Shown here one piece after another: positions 36,118-46,492 of a stretch of DNA of 64,000 nucleotides. The translations under genes were made by a program, and so were the position numbers. Under the pieces are notes generated by a model that was not told the origin of the DNA, did not search any database, and was given only the letters and a program-made list of their open reading frames with translations. Source of the stretch: Pedobacter sp. Hv1 (lineage in GTDB: Bacteria; Bacteroidota; Bacteroidia; Sphingobacteriales; Sphingobacteriaceae); assembly GCF_001412215.1 (NCBI RefSeq), contig NZ_LLWP01000005.1:248001-312000 (forward strand), written 5' to 3'. How positions within the stretch are numbered: position 1 is the stretch's first letter; each line of letters begins with the position of its first letter.

Positions 36118-38273
36118 TCTCTCTTAATATACTCGGCTATTTTATCAATCAGTTCTTTCTCTGAGAAAGGTTTTAAAACCAGATTGTTAATTCCAGATTC
36201 GATATATTTTTTACGGTCTTCTTGTAAAACATTAGCGGTAACACCCAAAATAGGAATATTAGCTTTAGCTGGTTTAGCATAAGACCTGATCATTCTAGTC
36301 AGTTCAATCCCTCCCATTTCTGGCATTTGAATGTCTGTTAAAACCAGGTCGTATTCATTCTTTTCGAAAAGTGCAAATGCCTGTTTACCATCGTAGGCCA
36401 CATCTGTAACGAGCTTATATTTTTTAAGTACCGTTTGCGCCAACAAAATATTCATTTTGTTATCATCGGCCAATAAGATTCGTTTCCCTTCTAACCATTC
36501 GGCATTGGTGGTATTTACATTTTTGTTTTCTAAAACACTGCTTTGTGGACAGATATCATAAGGAATTTCAAAACTAAAGGTAGAACCCTGTCCTAATTGA
36601 CTAGCTACGCCAATCTGCCCCCCTTGAAACTCTACTATCTTTTTACAGATGGCAAGTCCTAAGCCAGTTCCCTTTTGTTTAATTTTGGTAGAAGAATAAT
36701 AAACCTGTGCAAATTCATCAAAAATCATATCCAAATCTTCAGGTCCAATTCCAATACCGGTATCAATAATCTGAACTTTTAAAACACCTTGTTTCTTAGA
36801 GTTTAAAGCAATATCTGCTTTTAAGGTTACCGAGCCTACCTCTGTAAATTTAATAGCGTTACTAAGCAAATTCATGATCACTTGCTTTAAACGAAGTGAG
36901 TCGCCAGAAAAACAGTAATTTTTCTTAAACACAATCTCATTCTTTAGTTTAACGCCCTTATTGGTAGCCTGAATAGCAATGCTATTGAAAACCTCGGTTA
37001 TCGCATCGTACGGAATGAAAGAAATTTTATCAAAACTTACCTTCCCCGTTTCATATTTAGAAAAATCAAGAATATCATTTACAACATCTAACAACATAAC
37101 AGAAGAACTCCGAATGGCACCTACTTGTTCAATTTGTTGCTCATTGAGCTGACCTTGACTAAGTTGTTCAGAAAAACCGATAACCGAATTTAAAGGCGTC
37201 CGAATCTCGTGGCTCATATTGGCCAAGAATCTACTTTTTGAGATCGCATATTGCGAAGCTTTCTGACTATAGTTGATCAGCTCACTTTCATTTTTATAGA
37301 TTCTCCAAAGATTGTATAAAATAGCCGATACCAGAATAAACAGCAGTGCCATGCTATAGCTAAAAATTCTATCGATACTATTGAAAGAGCCATCTATATG
37401 ATGCCTAAGTTCTTCTTTATTGCGGGCAATAAACTCCTTTTCTTTACTTTTATAATCTTGTAAAAGAGAAAGTATTTCTGTGATGATTTTATTATTCAGC
37501 TGCAGAATTCCAACCTCGTTCTTTTTGAGCATGTTATTAGCCGCATACAGATTGCGGAAATAATTGTTCATATTTTGGAGCTGTAATTTATTGAAGTTTC
37601 TGCTTTGTAAAGAAGTGTCTAATTTAGTTTCGGTTCTTACCAGCTTAGCTGTTGTATCTGCACCTTTTGCTTTACTTTTCTTTTTAGAAAATGCTTCAGC
37701 TAGCCTACCTAGTAAATTTTTATCGGGTTTTGCGGCAACTGCTTTACGGATCGTATCTACACTTACCATGGTTTTAAATTGCTTGTAAGTCAATTCCTTC
37801 CCATTATTTGATTTAAAACCGTAATGTGTGGTATCTATTTCCGAAGAAACATTAATAAGACTATCAGTTAATTGCCTTAACTTTAAGTATAATTCTGTTC
37901 TTATTTTTTTCTGATCTACCAGTCCCTTTATATTTTTTGGCGCTAACTTCTCCAGTTCTTGGGCTCTGTTGTTTATCCTATCTAAAGTTTGAGAAACAAA
38001 GTTAATGTTACCCAGAAACTGTTTGATGTACATTTTTTCTCCTGTTACAGCATATAGCCTACAATTATTATCCGCATTGTATAATACTACAATACAGGTA
38101 TCAATTTGACTATAATCTTCTCTTAACTGCGCAAGTTGGTTAACATCATGCCTTAATTCTTGCGATTTATTATTTCTAATGTAAAAGAAAATGGCACACA
38201 AAAATAATGTCAATATTAAAAAGACAATAAGTCCGTAACGTGTTGAAGGATTTTGTTTAGAAGAAAATGGCAT
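36114..38273 (-). CDS. Hybrid sensor histidine kinase / response regulator
   Basis: 719 residues. TM1 (13–31) and TM2 (about 303–322) enclose a ~270-residue, mostly helical periplasmic sensor with no recognised motif. HisKA follows with 'FLANMSHEIRTPLNSVIGFSEQ' (His355), then the ATPase with N-box 'QVIMNLLSNAIKFTE', G1 'IIDTGIGI' and G2 'KGTGLGLAICKKIVE'. A C-terminal receiver has 'ILLADDNKMN' and phospho-acceptor 'LVLTDIQMPEMGG' (Asp647). No HPt or output domain is fused, so the phosphate must go to a separate protein. The 3' end overlaps the YihY gene by four bases in convergent orientation. Confidence 0.92.
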   Translation of the reverse strand: MPFSSKQNPSTRYGLIVFLILTLFLCAIFFYIRNNKSQELRHDVNQLAQLREDYSQIDTCIVVLYNADNNCRLYAVTGEKMYIKQFLGNINFVSQTLDRINNRAQELEKLAPKNIKGLVDQKKIRTELYLKLRQLTDSLINVSSEIDTTHYGFKSNNGKELTYKQFKTMVSVDTIRKAVAAKPDKNLLGRLAEAFSKKKSKAKGADTTAKLVRTETKLDTSLQSRNFNKLQLQNMNNYFRNLYAANNMLKKNEVGILQLNNKIITEILSLLQDYKSKEKEFIARNKEELRHHIDGSFNSIDRIFSYSMALLFILVSAILYNLWRIYKNESELINYSQKASQYAISKSRFLANMSHEIRTPLNSVIGFSEQLSQGQLNEQQIEQVGAIRSSSVMLLDVVNDILDFSKYETGKVSFDKISFIPYDAITEVFNSIAIQATNKGVKLKNEIVFKKNYCFSGDSLRLKQVIMNLLSNAIKFTEVGSVTLKADIALNSKKQGVLKVQIIDTGIGIGPEDLDMIFDEFAQVYYSSTKIKQKGTGLGLAICKKIVEFQGGQIGVASQLGQGSTFSFEIPYDICPQSSVLENKNVNTTNAEWLEGKRILLADDNKMNILLAQTVLKKYKLVTDVAYDGKQAFALFEKNEYDLVLTDIQMPEMGGIELTRMIRSYAKPAKANIPILGVTANVLQEDRKKYIESGINNLVLKPFSEKELIDKIAEYIKRD

Positions 38274-38426
38274 AAATGCTCGTTATTTAAAAAATATAAA
38301 TACCCCAAACAAACATTTAGGGTAAGATTTCAATAACAATAGGGATCGCAAATATAAGTTAAAATATTAATTGCTTGTAAGTTAAACCTAAAAAACTTCT
38401 ATATTAACCAATAGTTAACATATAAG

Positions 38427-40316
38427 TTACGCTACATCTAAAGTTTCGGTATTTGCTTCGTTTTTGTCTCTTTCCTCTTCTTTAACCTCGTCTTTTTCTA
38501 TTCGTAAATTTCTAATAATATGTTGTTGTCTGTCTGGCGTATTTTTACCCATGTAATATTCTAGTAGACTTTTAATAGTTTGGTCTTTTAAAATTACAGG
38601 GTCTAAGCGGATATCTTTTCCAATAAATAAACCAAATTCATCTGGCGAAATTTCTCCAAGTCCTTTAAATCGGGTAATTTCTGGTTTGCCTCCTAGTTTT
38701 TCAATTGCATCACGACGTTCGTCTTCGCTATAGCAATAAATGGTCTCTTTTTTATTACGTACCCTAAACAATGGCGTTTGCAAAATGTATACATGCCCAG
38801 CTTTTACTAAATCTGGAAAAAATTGCAAAAAGAATGTCATCATTAATAAACGGATGTGCATACCATCTACGTCAGCATCGGTTGCAATTACAATATTGTT
38901 ATAATGTAATCCATCTAAACCATCCTCAATATTTAAGGCATGTTGCAAAAGATTAAATTCTTCATTTTCATAAACTACCTTTTTGGTCAGTTCGTAACAG
39001 TTTAAGGGTTTTCCTTTTAAACTAAATACAGCTTGACAATCTACATCTCTCGATTTGGTAATAGACCCAGAAGCAGAATCGCCCTCGGTAATAAACAAAG
39101 TAGTTTCGTATCTTTTATCGTGGTTACTGTTAAAGTGAACTTTACAGTCTCTCAGTTTTTTATTATGTAAAGATGCTTTTTTAGCTCTATCATTTGCCAG
39201 TTTTTTAATCCCTGCAATATCTTTACGCTCTCTTTCAGATTGAATGATCCTTTTTAAAATGGCATCTGCCACCTCTGCATGTTTATGCAAATAATCATCC
39301 AGTTCTTTCTTCACAAAATCATTAATGAAAGTACGAACAGAAGGCCCCTCTGGCCCCATGTTTTGCGAACCTAATTTAGTTTTGGTCTGAGATTCGAATA
39401 CTGGTTCTTGTACCCTTACAGATACCGCAGCAATAATAGAGGCTCTAACATCACTGGCATCAAATTCTTTTTTATAGAACTCACGAATCGTTTTAACCAC
39501 TGCCTCTCTAAACGCTGCCTGATGGGTTCCACCTTGTGTGGTATGCTGTCCGTTTACAAAAGAATGGTAATCTTCACCATATTGCTGTCCATGGCTCATG
39601 GCAATTTCTATGTCGTTTCCTTTTAAATGAATAATTGGATAACGCAGCTCTTCTGGCTTGTTCTGTTTCGACAATAGATCATACAGACCACGCTCAGATA
39701 AATATTTTTCGTTGTTAAAATTGATCGTCAATCCGGTATTTAAAAACACATAATTCCAGATCATGCTTTCTACAAAATCAGGAATGTAATGATAGTTTCT
39801 AAAGATGGTCTCATCCGGATAAAAAGTAATGGCCGTACCATTTCTTTGTGTAGTATCAATGATTGGGTTGTCGGTAACTATCTCTCCTTTGCTAAACTCT
39901 ACCTTTTTGGTTTTGCCATCGCGGTAAGATTGCACCATAAAATTGGTAGACAATGCATTCACGGCCTTTGTACCCACTCCATTTAAACCAACCGATTTTT
40001 GGAAAGCATTGCTATCATACTTACCACCAGTATTAATTTTCGAAACGCAATCTATTACTTTGCCCAGTGGGATACCACGACCATAATCTCTAATATTTAC
40101 CTTTTGATCTGAAACCGTAATTTCTATCGTTTTACCAGAGCCCATTACAAACTCATCAATAGAATTATCTACAATCTCCTTTAACAAAACATAAATTCCA
40201 TCATCTTGGGCAGAGCCATCGCCAAGTTTACCAATGTACATCCCCGGACGCAAACGAATATGTTCTTTCCAGTCAAGTGAGCGTATACTATCGTCGTTAT
40301 AGATTGGTTCTGCCAT
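38427..40316 (-). CDS. parE: DNA topoisomerase IV subunit B
   Basis: 629 residues. The GHKL ATPase shows '[12 protein letters not shown]' (about 45–56), 'DYGRGIP' (77–83) and '[14 protein letters not shown]' (110–123). The TOPRIM domain shows '[17 protein letters not shown]' and '[20 protein letters not shown]'. The C-terminal '[13 protein letters not shown]' links to subunit A. The tail is Glu/Lys-rich. It partners with the parC product encoded about 15 kb away in the same orientation. Length and the N-terminal '[16 protein letters not shown]' fit ParE better than GyrB. Confidence 0.92.
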   Translation of the reverse strand: MAEPIYNDDSIRSLDWKEHIRLRPGMYIGKLGDGSAQDDGIYVLLKEIVDNSIDEFVMGSGKTIEITVSDQKVNIRDYGRGIPLGKVIDCVSKINTGGKYDSNAFQKSVGLNGVGTKAVNALSTNFMVQSYRDGKTKKVEFSKGEIVTDNPIIDTTQRNGTAITFYPDETIFRNYHYIPDFVESMIWNYVFLNTGLTINFNNEKYLSERGLYDLLSKQNKPEELRYPIIHLKGNDIEIAMSHGQQYGEDYHSFVNGQHTTQGGTHQAAFREAVVKTIREFYKKEFDASDVRASIIAAVSVRVQEPVFESQTKTKLGSQNMGPEGPSVRTFINDFVKKELDDYLHKHAEVADAILKRIIQSERERKDIAGIKKLANDRAKKASLHNKKLRDCKVHFNSNHDKRYETTLFITEGDSASGSITKSRDVDCQAVFSLKGKPLNCYELTKKVVYENEEFNLLQHALNIEDGLDGLHYNNIVIATDADVDGMHIRLLMMTFFLQFFPDLVKAGHVYILQTPLFRVRNKKETIYCYSEDERRDAIEKLGGKPEITRFKGLGEISPDEFGLFIGKDIRLDPVILKDQTIKSLLEYYMGKNTPDRQQHIIRNLRIEKDEVKEEERDKNEANTETLDVA

Positions 40317-40560
40317 AATTTTAGTTATAATGAGATTAGAAAATGTCTTTGCAGCCAGAGCAGCGATCTTTCAAGTAAAACGGATGATTTCGTCGTTTCA
40401 CTTCTCGCAATCACGTTCAAAAACAATTCAGCATTACAAATTTAAGCTAATCTAGCTGCAAATCAACCACAAAGTTTCCACAAATACACATTTTCGTCTT
40501 AAGCTATAAACTTTTAACTCCAAACTAAAATTCCTATCTTCCAAGCTCAAATTTAGATAC

Positions 40561-41916
40561 ATGCAAACTAAAAAACAGCTCTCTCTTTTCGACCTCGCTA
40601 TGATTGTGGTCAGCCTAGTTATTGGTATGGGAATTTTCAGAACCCCTGTAAATGTGGCCTCAAAGGCACAGATACCAGAGCTGTTCTTTTTAGCTTGGGC
40701 AGTTGGCGGTTTTGTAGCCTTATGTGGAGCTCTAACTTATGCAGAAATTGGCTCAAGATATCCAGTTACTGGTGGTTATTACAAAATTTTTTCAGTTTGT
40801 TATCATCCATCCATTGCCTTTGCCATTAACTGCATTATTGTGGTTTCTAATGCGGCATCCGTTGCTGGTGTTTCATTAATTGGTGCCGAATACCTGAGCA
40901 AAGTGATTTTAGCTCCAGAAATGCAAACTGGCGAATATCGGATTATCATTGCTGTAATTAGCATCATGATCTTTTATGCCGTTAATCTGTTAGGCTTAAA
41001 AACTAGCTCCAGAACCCAGAACATTTTAACGGTAATTAAAATTGTAATGGTATTGACTCTGATCTGTGCTGTGTTTTTTGGTGAACAAACCACAAGCATT
41101 ACTCCTATTTTTAATACCCCATCTGGCAATTTACCTACTTGGAGCGATTACGGAAAAGCTTTAGGACTATGTTTAATTGCTGTTTCTTTCAGCTTTGGTG
41201 GTTACCAACAAACCATCAATTTTGGTGGCGAGGCTAAAGACGCAAAAAGGGTTATTCCACGTTCTATTATTATTGGATTAGGGATTATCATTACCCTATA
41301 CATGGCCATTAATTATGCATATGTAAAAGTAATTGGCTTTGAACAACTGAAATCTGCCGAAAGTATTGCAGCCATATTAGCGGGTAAAATTTTTGGTCCG
41401 GCTGGTTTTTCGTTACTCTCTGTACTAATCTATTTTTCTGTTTTGGGCTATGTGAATGTTAACTTATTGAGCAACCCAAGAGCCATGTATGCCATGGGCG
41501 AAGAAAAAGCTTTGCCTAGTATTTTTACCAAAAAAACAAAAAAGAACGAAGTAATGATTGTTAGCCTAACGGTTTTCACCATCATTGCCATCTTCACTAT
41601 ATTTTATGCACAGACCTTTGATAAAATTTTAAACTACACCATCTTTTTAGACAGTATTGGAATGGCATTTTCTGCGGCCGCTATTTTCTTCTTGCGCAAA
41701 ACTACCGCACATTTAGATAAGAGTACCATTTACACCATGAAACTCTATCCGCTTTTGCCTATCATTTTCATTGGGGCTTATCTCTTTGTAGCCTTTAGCA
41801 TTTACAGCGACGACCCAAATGCGGCATTAAATGGCTTGTATATCTTTTTAGGTTTTGTGGTCATCTATTTTGTAACCAAGTTCTTTAACCGCAAAAAAGA
41901 AAATACCCAAAGCTAA
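40561..41916 (+). CDS. APC-family amino acid permease (LAT-like)
   Basis: 451 residues, about twelve membrane segments. The APC consensus is visible at the N-terminus ('LSLFDLAMIVVSLVIGMGIFRTP', with the Gly-rich unwound TM1) and in 'FLAWAVGGFVALCGALTYAEIGSRYPVTGGYYKIF' (TM2, YAE-x-G-x-RYP-x-x-GG). 'SFGGYQQTINFGGEAKDAKRVIPRSI' is TM6. Likely an amino acid exchanger or symporter. Its stop codon shares one base with the start of the PLP enzyme gene, so it may import a sulfur amino acid or its precursor; that is inference from context. Confidence 0.88.
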   Translation: MQTKKQLSLFDLAMIVVSLVIGMGIFRTPVNVASKAQIPELFFLAWAVGGFVALCGALTYAEIGSRYPVTGGYYKIFSVCYHPSIAFAINCIIVVSNAASVAGVSLIGAEYLSKVILAPEMQTGEYRIIIAVISIMIFYAVNLLGLKTSSRTQNILTVIKIVMVLTLICAVFFGEQTTSITPIFNTPSGNLPTWSDYGKALGLCLIAVSFSFGGYQQTINFGGEAKDAKRVIPRSIIIGLGIIITLYMAINYAYVKVIGFEQLKSAESIAAILAGKIFGPAGFSLLSVLIYFSVLGYVNVNLLSNPRAMYAMGEEKALPSIFTKKTKKNEVMIVSLTVFTIIAIFTIFYAQTFDKILNYTIFLDSIGMAFSAAAIFFLRKTTAHLDKSTIYTMKLYPLLPIIFIGAYLFVAFSIYSDDPNAALNGLYIFLGFVVIYFVTKFFNRKKENTQS

Positions 41917-43076
41917 TGGATCTATCGTATATATTAAATGAACTTGGAGAAGATAGGGAGCAATATTTCAATGCCATTGCACCTCCAATTGTACAAACCA
42001 GCAATTTTAAATTCAATACGGTTGAAGATTTTAGAGCTGCATTAGCAGACGAGTATAAAGGCAATTTATATTCTCGGGGCTTTAATCCAACTATTGATAT
42101 TTTAAGAAAAAAACTGGCTGCTTTAGATGGCGCAGAAGATGCATTGGTATTTAGTAGCGGAATTGCTGCCATTACGGTACCTGTTCTAGCCTTATTGAAA
42201 CAGGGTGATGAAGTAGTTTGTGTAGAAAACCCATACAGTTGGACCATTAAACTTTTTAAAGACTTTTTACCAAAATTTGGCATCTCTACCACTTTTATTG
42301 ACGGCACAGATTTGGATCAGTTTAAAAAGGCCATTACCAATAAAACCAAATTGATCTACCTCGAATCGCCAAATACTTTCAGCTTCGATGTTCAAGACCT
42401 AGCAGCTGTTGCTGCATTGGCAAAGGCCAAGGGCATACTCACCATGATTGACAACAGTTATTGTTCGCCGCTTTATCAACAACCCATTGCTTACGGAATT
42501 GATTTAGTAGCTCAGTCGGCCACTAAATACCTTGCTGGCCATAGTGATGTAGTTGCGGGTGTGGTAACAGGAAAAAAAGAATTGTTGGAGAAAATTTTCA
42601 ACAAAGAATACCTAAATATTGGAGCAGCTTTGGCTCCACAAAATGCGTGGTTATTGTTGCGGGGGCTCCGTACTTTGGAGATCAGGTTAGAGCGAATTAG
42701 TGAAACTGCAGATCAGGTGATTGCTTATTTGAGCAAGCACCCAAAAATTGAGCAAGTTTTACACCCTTTTAATGCAAACAACAAGGATTTGGCACTGGCA
42801 CGTAAACAGATGAAAAAATGTGGCGGCCTGTTCAGTATCACCTTAAAGAATTCGACACTAGAAAAAATAGAATTATTCTGCAACAGTTTAAATCATATCT
42901 TAATGGCTGTTTCTTGGGGTGGACATGAAAGTTTGGTGATCCCGGCTTGTGCGGGAATTAGCAAAGCCGATTTTGATCCACAACATAAACGACATGTGTT
43001 GATAAGAATTTACGTAGGTTTAGAAAATGCTGATTACCTTATTGCTGATTTGGAACAAGCATTAGGTAAATTATAA
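41916..43076 (+). CDS. Cys/Met-metabolism PLP-dependent enzyme (cystathionine beta-lyase / gamma-synthase family)
   Basis: 386 residues. Family motifs: 'YSRGFNPTIDILRKKLAALDGAEDALVFSSGIAAI' (52–86), 'YLESPNTFSFDVQDLAAVA' and the PLP lysine in 'LVAQSATKYLAGHSDVVAG' (Lys194). Members break or make C–S bonds in cystathionine, homocysteine or methionine. 'NPT' here replaces the usual 'Y.R..NPT', and which reaction it runs cannot be told by eye. Start overlaps the permease stop by one base and the MFS gene begins at the very next base after its stop, so three coupled genes form one operon. Confidence 0.88.
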   Translation: MDLSYILNELGEDREQYFNAIAPPIVQTSNFKFNTVEDFRAALADEYKGNLYSRGFNPTIDILRKKLAALDGAEDALVFSSGIAAITVPVLALLKQGDEVVCVENPYSWTIKLFKDFLPKFGISTTFIDGTDLDQFKKAITNKTKLIYLESPNTFSFDVQDLAAVAALAKAKGILTMIDNSYCSPLYQQPIAYGIDLVAQSATKYLAGHSDVVAGVVTGKKELLEKIFNKEYLNIGAALAPQNAWLLLRGLRTLEIRLERISETADQVIAYLSKHPKIEQVLHPFNANNKDLALARKQMKKCGGLFSITLKNSTLEKIELFCNSLNHILMAVSWGGHESLVIPACAGISKADFDPQHKRHVLIRIYVGLENADYLIADLEQALGKL

Positions 43077-44414
43077 ATGTCCATCAAAAAACTACCTTTT
43101 AAAAAACAATTGGCTTACGCAGCAGGAATGATGGGTTGGAGTATCATGACCAATCTGATTATTGTGATGTTGCCTTATTTTTACCTTCCACCAAACAATT
43201 CTGGCCTATCTCCTTTAATACCACAACTCTTGGTATTTGGTGCTTTTAATATTCTATCATTAATTGCTGCATCGGGCAGGTTATTTGATGCCGCCTACGA
43301 TCCTTTTATTGCTTCGGTAAGCGATAGCAGCAGCAACCCCAAAGGCAGGCGTTTTCCTATTATGAAATGGGCCATTTTACCAGCTATTGTTTGTTGCAGT
43401 TTGGTATTTTATCCCTTGGTAAAAGGAGAAAGCTTACAAAATGCCTGGTGGCTAACAGTGGTATTGGCTGGTTTTTTTATTTCTGTTACCACCTATATTA
43501 TTCCATATAATGCATTACTGGCAGAACTGACCCAAACTGCAGAAGAGAAAGTAAAACTCTCTACCTTACAGCAGGTTGGTTTTGTATTGGGTATGATTTT
43601 AGGTGCACTTTGCAATAACTTTGCCGACCTTATTCAAACTGTTTTCCATGTAACTGAACGTTTCCATGCTTTGCAGTATACCATTTGGGGCTTAAGTATT
43701 TTCTCTGGTATTGTAATGGTTTTGCCTATTATTTTTATCAAAGAAAAAGAGTACGTACAAAGCAAGCCAACACATATTCCCTTATTACCAGCCATTAAAA
43801 GCACCTTTAGAAACTCTAATTTTAAATACTACCTCATTTCAGACTTTACCTATTACACCGCTTTGAGTTTAATGAGTAGTGGCTTGTTATATTTCGTAAC
43901 CGTGCTGCTTGGGCTGCCCGATTCTGATGGCGGAAAATTCATGGGCCTAATGGTTATCCTTTCCTTGCTTTTTTATCCATTTATCAATTACGGTTCAAAA
44001 AAATTTGGCAAAAAAGTATTGGTATTGTTTGCCTTTGGTGTATTGAGCTTAATTTTTGTCACGATTTTCTTTTTAGGAAAACTCCCTTTTACGCCAACAA
44101 ACCAAATGTATATTTTGGTCATCTTCGCCTCTTTTCCTTTGGCTGCTTTGGGCATTTTACCCAATGCCATTTTAGCTGATATTGCCCAAAAAGACACCTT
44201 AGAAACTGGCGAAAACCACGAAGGGATGTTCTTTGCCGTAAAATATCTCTTTGTTAAACTAGGGCAGACCATTGGCATTGCCATATTTGCCATGTTAACG
44301 GTTTATGGTAAAGATCCGGGCGACGATTATGGCTTGCGTTTAAATGGCGTAGTGGGTTTTGCACTCTGTATATTAGCGCTACTATTTTTTACAAGGTTTA
44401 AGGAGAGGAAGTAG
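43077..44414 (+). CDS. MFS transporter, GPH (glycoside–cation symporter)-like
   Basis: 445 residues, about twelve membrane segments. 'QLAYAAGMMGWSIMTNLIIVMLPYFYLPP', 'RLFDAAYDPFIASVSDSSSNPKGRRFPIMKWAILPAI' and 'VTTYIIPYNALLAELTQTAEEKVKLSTLQQVGFVLG' follow the pattern of the melibiose-carrier (GPH) branch, including the conserved 'D..DP..G..SD' type segment in loop 2–3. Substrate unknown. It starts directly after the stop of the PLP enzyme gene, so it may export or import a product of the same pathway. Confidence 0.85.
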   Translation: MSIKKLPFKKQLAYAAGMMGWSIMTNLIIVMLPYFYLPPNNSGLSPLIPQLLVFGAFNILSLIAASGRLFDAAYDPFIASVSDSSSNPKGRRFPIMKWAILPAIVCCSLVFYPLVKGESLQNAWWLTVVLAGFFISVTTYIIPYNALLAELTQTAEEKVKLSTLQQVGFVLGMILGALCNNFADLIQTVFHVTERFHALQYTIWGLSIFSGIVMVLPIIFIKEKEYVQSKPTHIPLLPAIKSTFRNSNFKYYLISDFTYYTALSLMSSGLLYFVTVLLGLPDSDGGKFMGLMVILSLLFYPFINYGSKKFGKKVLVLFAFGVLSLIFVTIFFLGKLPFTPTNQMYILVIFASFPLAALGILPNAILADIAQKDTLETGENHEGMFFAVKYLFVKLGQTIGIAIFAMLTVYGKDPGDDYGLRLNGVVGFALCILALLFFTRFKERK

Positions 44415-44479
44415 TTAGTAGTTAGATTTGCTGCGAACTAATAATGTTACTCATTTATCAATCTTTCTGACACCAGACC

Positions 44480-44815
44480 TCGAATACTTAATTTTTCAGC
44501 CTCAGTACTTTGGACTGTTTACATCTTATATCCTCCATAATCTTCTTACTTTGTTCGATAAACCTGATGGTAGTGTGCACGAAGCGTAGCGGAGTAAAAC
44601 GGACAGCAGGGCTACAATTGCCGAAAAGCACTAACAAACATTTTCAAATTCCAGCCTCAAGACTTTTACCTCCGAACTGTTTACATCTTATACTCCCAAA
44701 AACTTTCTTCCTTTGTTCGATAAACCTGATGGTAGTGTACACGAAGCGAAGTGGAGTAAAACGGACAGCAGGGCTACAATTGCCGAAAAGCAGTGACAAA
44801 CATTTTCAGATTTGA
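44480..44815 (+). repeat. Two tandem copies of a 162-bp repeat
   Basis: Copies have matching blocks beginning 'gatggtagtg' at 44566 and 44728. Each contains 'ttgttcgataaacctgatgg', 'gaagcg.ag.ggagtaaaac', 'ggacagcagggctacaat' and 'tgccgaaaagca.t.acaaa'. A third, inverted, more diverged copy is at 23664–23718. The unit is a multiple of three, so one frame stays open across both copies, but codon content is not protein-like. Remaining parts of the 44415–45001 gap hold an AT-rich leader for the helicase gene. Confidence 0.75.
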
Positions 44816-44889
44816 ATTTTCAGGTTATCTTAAAACAAGATTGCTTCGTCGTGTCTCCTCGCAAAAATGAAGTATTTAAATAATTTACG

Positions 44890-44897
44890 TATCTTTG
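44890..44897 (+). promoter_or_regulatory. Candidate -7 promoter box (TATCTTTG) of the helicase gene
   Basis: TATCTTTG fits TAnnTTTG, about 105 bases before the proposed TTG start of the DEAD-box helicase, implying an unusually long leader. No clear TTTG at the -33 spacing. Confidence 0.4.
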
Positions 44898-45001
44898 TAG
44901 CGAAGCAGAATTTCTTTATCATTTAAAGCAACTCGCAAGTTAGTCCTTCCAGCAATGATTGTTCTAGCTTCTTCGCAATTTTACATTTAAAAATTTATAC
45001 T

Positions 45002-46357
45002 TTGTTATTTTCAGAATTAAACCTCATAGCACCTATTTTAAAGGCGCTTGAAACCGAAGGTTATACACAACCTACACCCATACAAGAGCAATCTATCCCT
45101 TCTATTTTACAAAAACGCGACTTATTGGGTTGTGCACAAACAGGCACGGGTAAAACTGCAGCATTTGCCATTCCGATGTTGCAATTGTTAAACCAACCAC
45201 ATAGCAACACCAAAGGCCCGAAGGCAATTAAAGCCCTTATTTTAACACCAACAAGAGAGTTGGCTATTCAGATTGAAGAAAGTTTTAAGGCTTATGGCCG
45301 CAACTTACCTTTGAAACACTTGGTAATTTTTGGTGGTGTTGGACAAAAAGCACAAACTGATGCCTTGCATAGAGGTGTTGATATTTTGGTAGCTACCCCT
45401 GGTCGTTTATTAGACCTCATGAACCAAGGTTTTGTAAACCTACGTGATATTGAGATTTTTGTATTGGATGAGGCAGATCGCATGTTAGACATGGGCTTTA
45501 TCCACGATGTGAAAAAAGTGATTGCCAAATTACCGGCTAAAAGACAGACTTTGTTTTTCTCGGCTACCATGCCAACTGAAATCCAAAAACTATCTGATAC
45601 CATTTTAACCAACCCTGTAAAAGTTGAGGTTACTCCGGTTTCTTCTACTGCCGAGAAAATTACACAAGCAGTTTACTTTGTAGAAAAACAAGACAAAAGA
45701 GGCTTATTGGCTCATTTGTTAAAAGACAAAACCATTGAAACTGTATTGGTATTTACCCGTACTAAACATGGTGCTGATAAGGTGGTTAAAGACTTGATGA
45801 AAATTAATGTGAAAGCCGAAGCTATTCACGGAAATAAATCGCAAAATGCCCGTCAGAGAGCGTTGACTAATTTTAAAGCAAGAACAACCCGTGTTTTGGT
45901 GGCTACAGATATTGCTGCTCGTGGTATTGATGTGGATGAATTGGCGCACGTAATTAACTATGAGTTGCCAAACATACCAGAAACTTATGTACATAGAATT
46001 GGTAGAACCGGAAGAGCAGGCCTAAGTGGCATTGCCTATTCGTTCTGCGATGGCGAAGAGAAAGAATTTTTAGATGATATTGAGAAATTGATTGGTCTAA
46101 AAATTCCGGTAAACGAAGACCATCCTTATGCCATGAGCTGGCAAAGCCTAATGTCGGCCGCTGCAGCAGCAAAAGGCAAAGGGAAGAAAAAAAGCAACCA
46201 ACGTGAGCCTCGCGAACGCGAAGCAAACTTGAGTGGTGCAAAAAAGAAACCACACCATGGTGGTGGAAAACCAAACCACACAGGTAGTACTGGTAGTGCT
46301 AATGCTGGTGGTGGTAACCGCAGGTTTAGTGGTGGTGGCAACAGAAGAAGAGATTAG
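45002..46357 (+). CDS. DEAD-box RNA helicase (RhlE-like)
   Basis: 451 residues. Motifs in order: Q-motif '[17 protein letters not shown]', I '[11 protein letters not shown]', Ia 'PTRELAIQ', II '[13 protein letters not shown]', III 'FFSATMP', IV '[13 protein letters not shown]', V '[12 protein letters not shown]', VI '[12 protein letters not shown]'. The last ~70 residues are a Gly/Lys/Arg/Asn/His-rich basic tail for RNA contact. These enzymes remodel RNA in ribosome assembly and cold adaptation. No in-frame ATG is available at the expected N-terminus; a TTG at 45002 gives the family start (MLFSELNL). A hairpin terminator follows. Confidence 0.92.
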   Translation: MLFSELNLIAPILKALETEGYTQPTPIQEQSIPSILQKRDLLGCAQTGTGKTAAFAIPMLQLLNQPHSNTKGPKAIKALILTPTRELAIQIEESFKAYGRNLPLKHLVIFGGVGQKAQTDALHRGVDILVATPGRLLDLMNQGFVNLRDIEIFVLDEADRMLDMGFIHDVKKVIAKLPAKRQTLFFSATMPTEIQKLSDTILTNPVKVEVTPVSSTAEKITQAVYFVEKQDKRGLLAHLLKDKTIETVLVFTRTKHGADKVVKDLMKINVKAEAIHGNKSQNARQRALTNFKARTTRVLVATDIAARGIDVDELAHVINYELPNIPETYVHRIGRTGRAGLSGIAYSFCDGEEKEFLDDIEKLIGLKIPVNEDHPYAMSWQSLMSAAAAAKGKGKKKSNQREPREREANLSGAKKKPHHGGGKPNHTGSTGSANAGGGNRRFSGGGNRRRD

Positions 46358-46369
46358 ATTCAACTATTA

Positions 46370-46431
46370 CATTGAGCTTGTCGAAATGATTTGGTTAAAA
46401 GTCCTTCGACAGGCTCAGGATGACGTTCATT
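46370..46431. repeat. Intergenic palindromic repeat (TTGAGC(C)TGTCGAA / TTCGACAGGCTCA)
   Basis: 'cattgagcttgtcgaa' and 'ttcgacaggctcaggatgac' are inverted copies flanking about 20 bases. This palindrome is a common dispersed repeat in Bacteroidota genomes. It lies just after the helicase stop. Confidence 0.7.
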
Positions 46432-46435
46432 AAAG

Positions 46436-46470
46436 AAAATGGTTCGTAGCAATATGGACCATTTTTGTTT
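46436..46470 (+). terminator. Terminator after the helicase gene
   Basis: AAAATGGT (46436–46443) pairs with ACCATTTT (46458–46465), followed by TGTTTTG. Downstream of the helicase and of the palindromic repeat; T-run moderate. Confidence 0.6.
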
Positions 46471-46492
46471 TGTAATCTTCTAATTTTATCTT

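Noticed and set aside
44510..44815. Open frame of 101 codons spanning the 162-bp tandem repeat
   Set aside because: The internal repetition follows from the DNA repeat, whose unit is a multiple of three; the translation has no family resemblance and the same block occurs inverted in a non-coding gap elsewhere.
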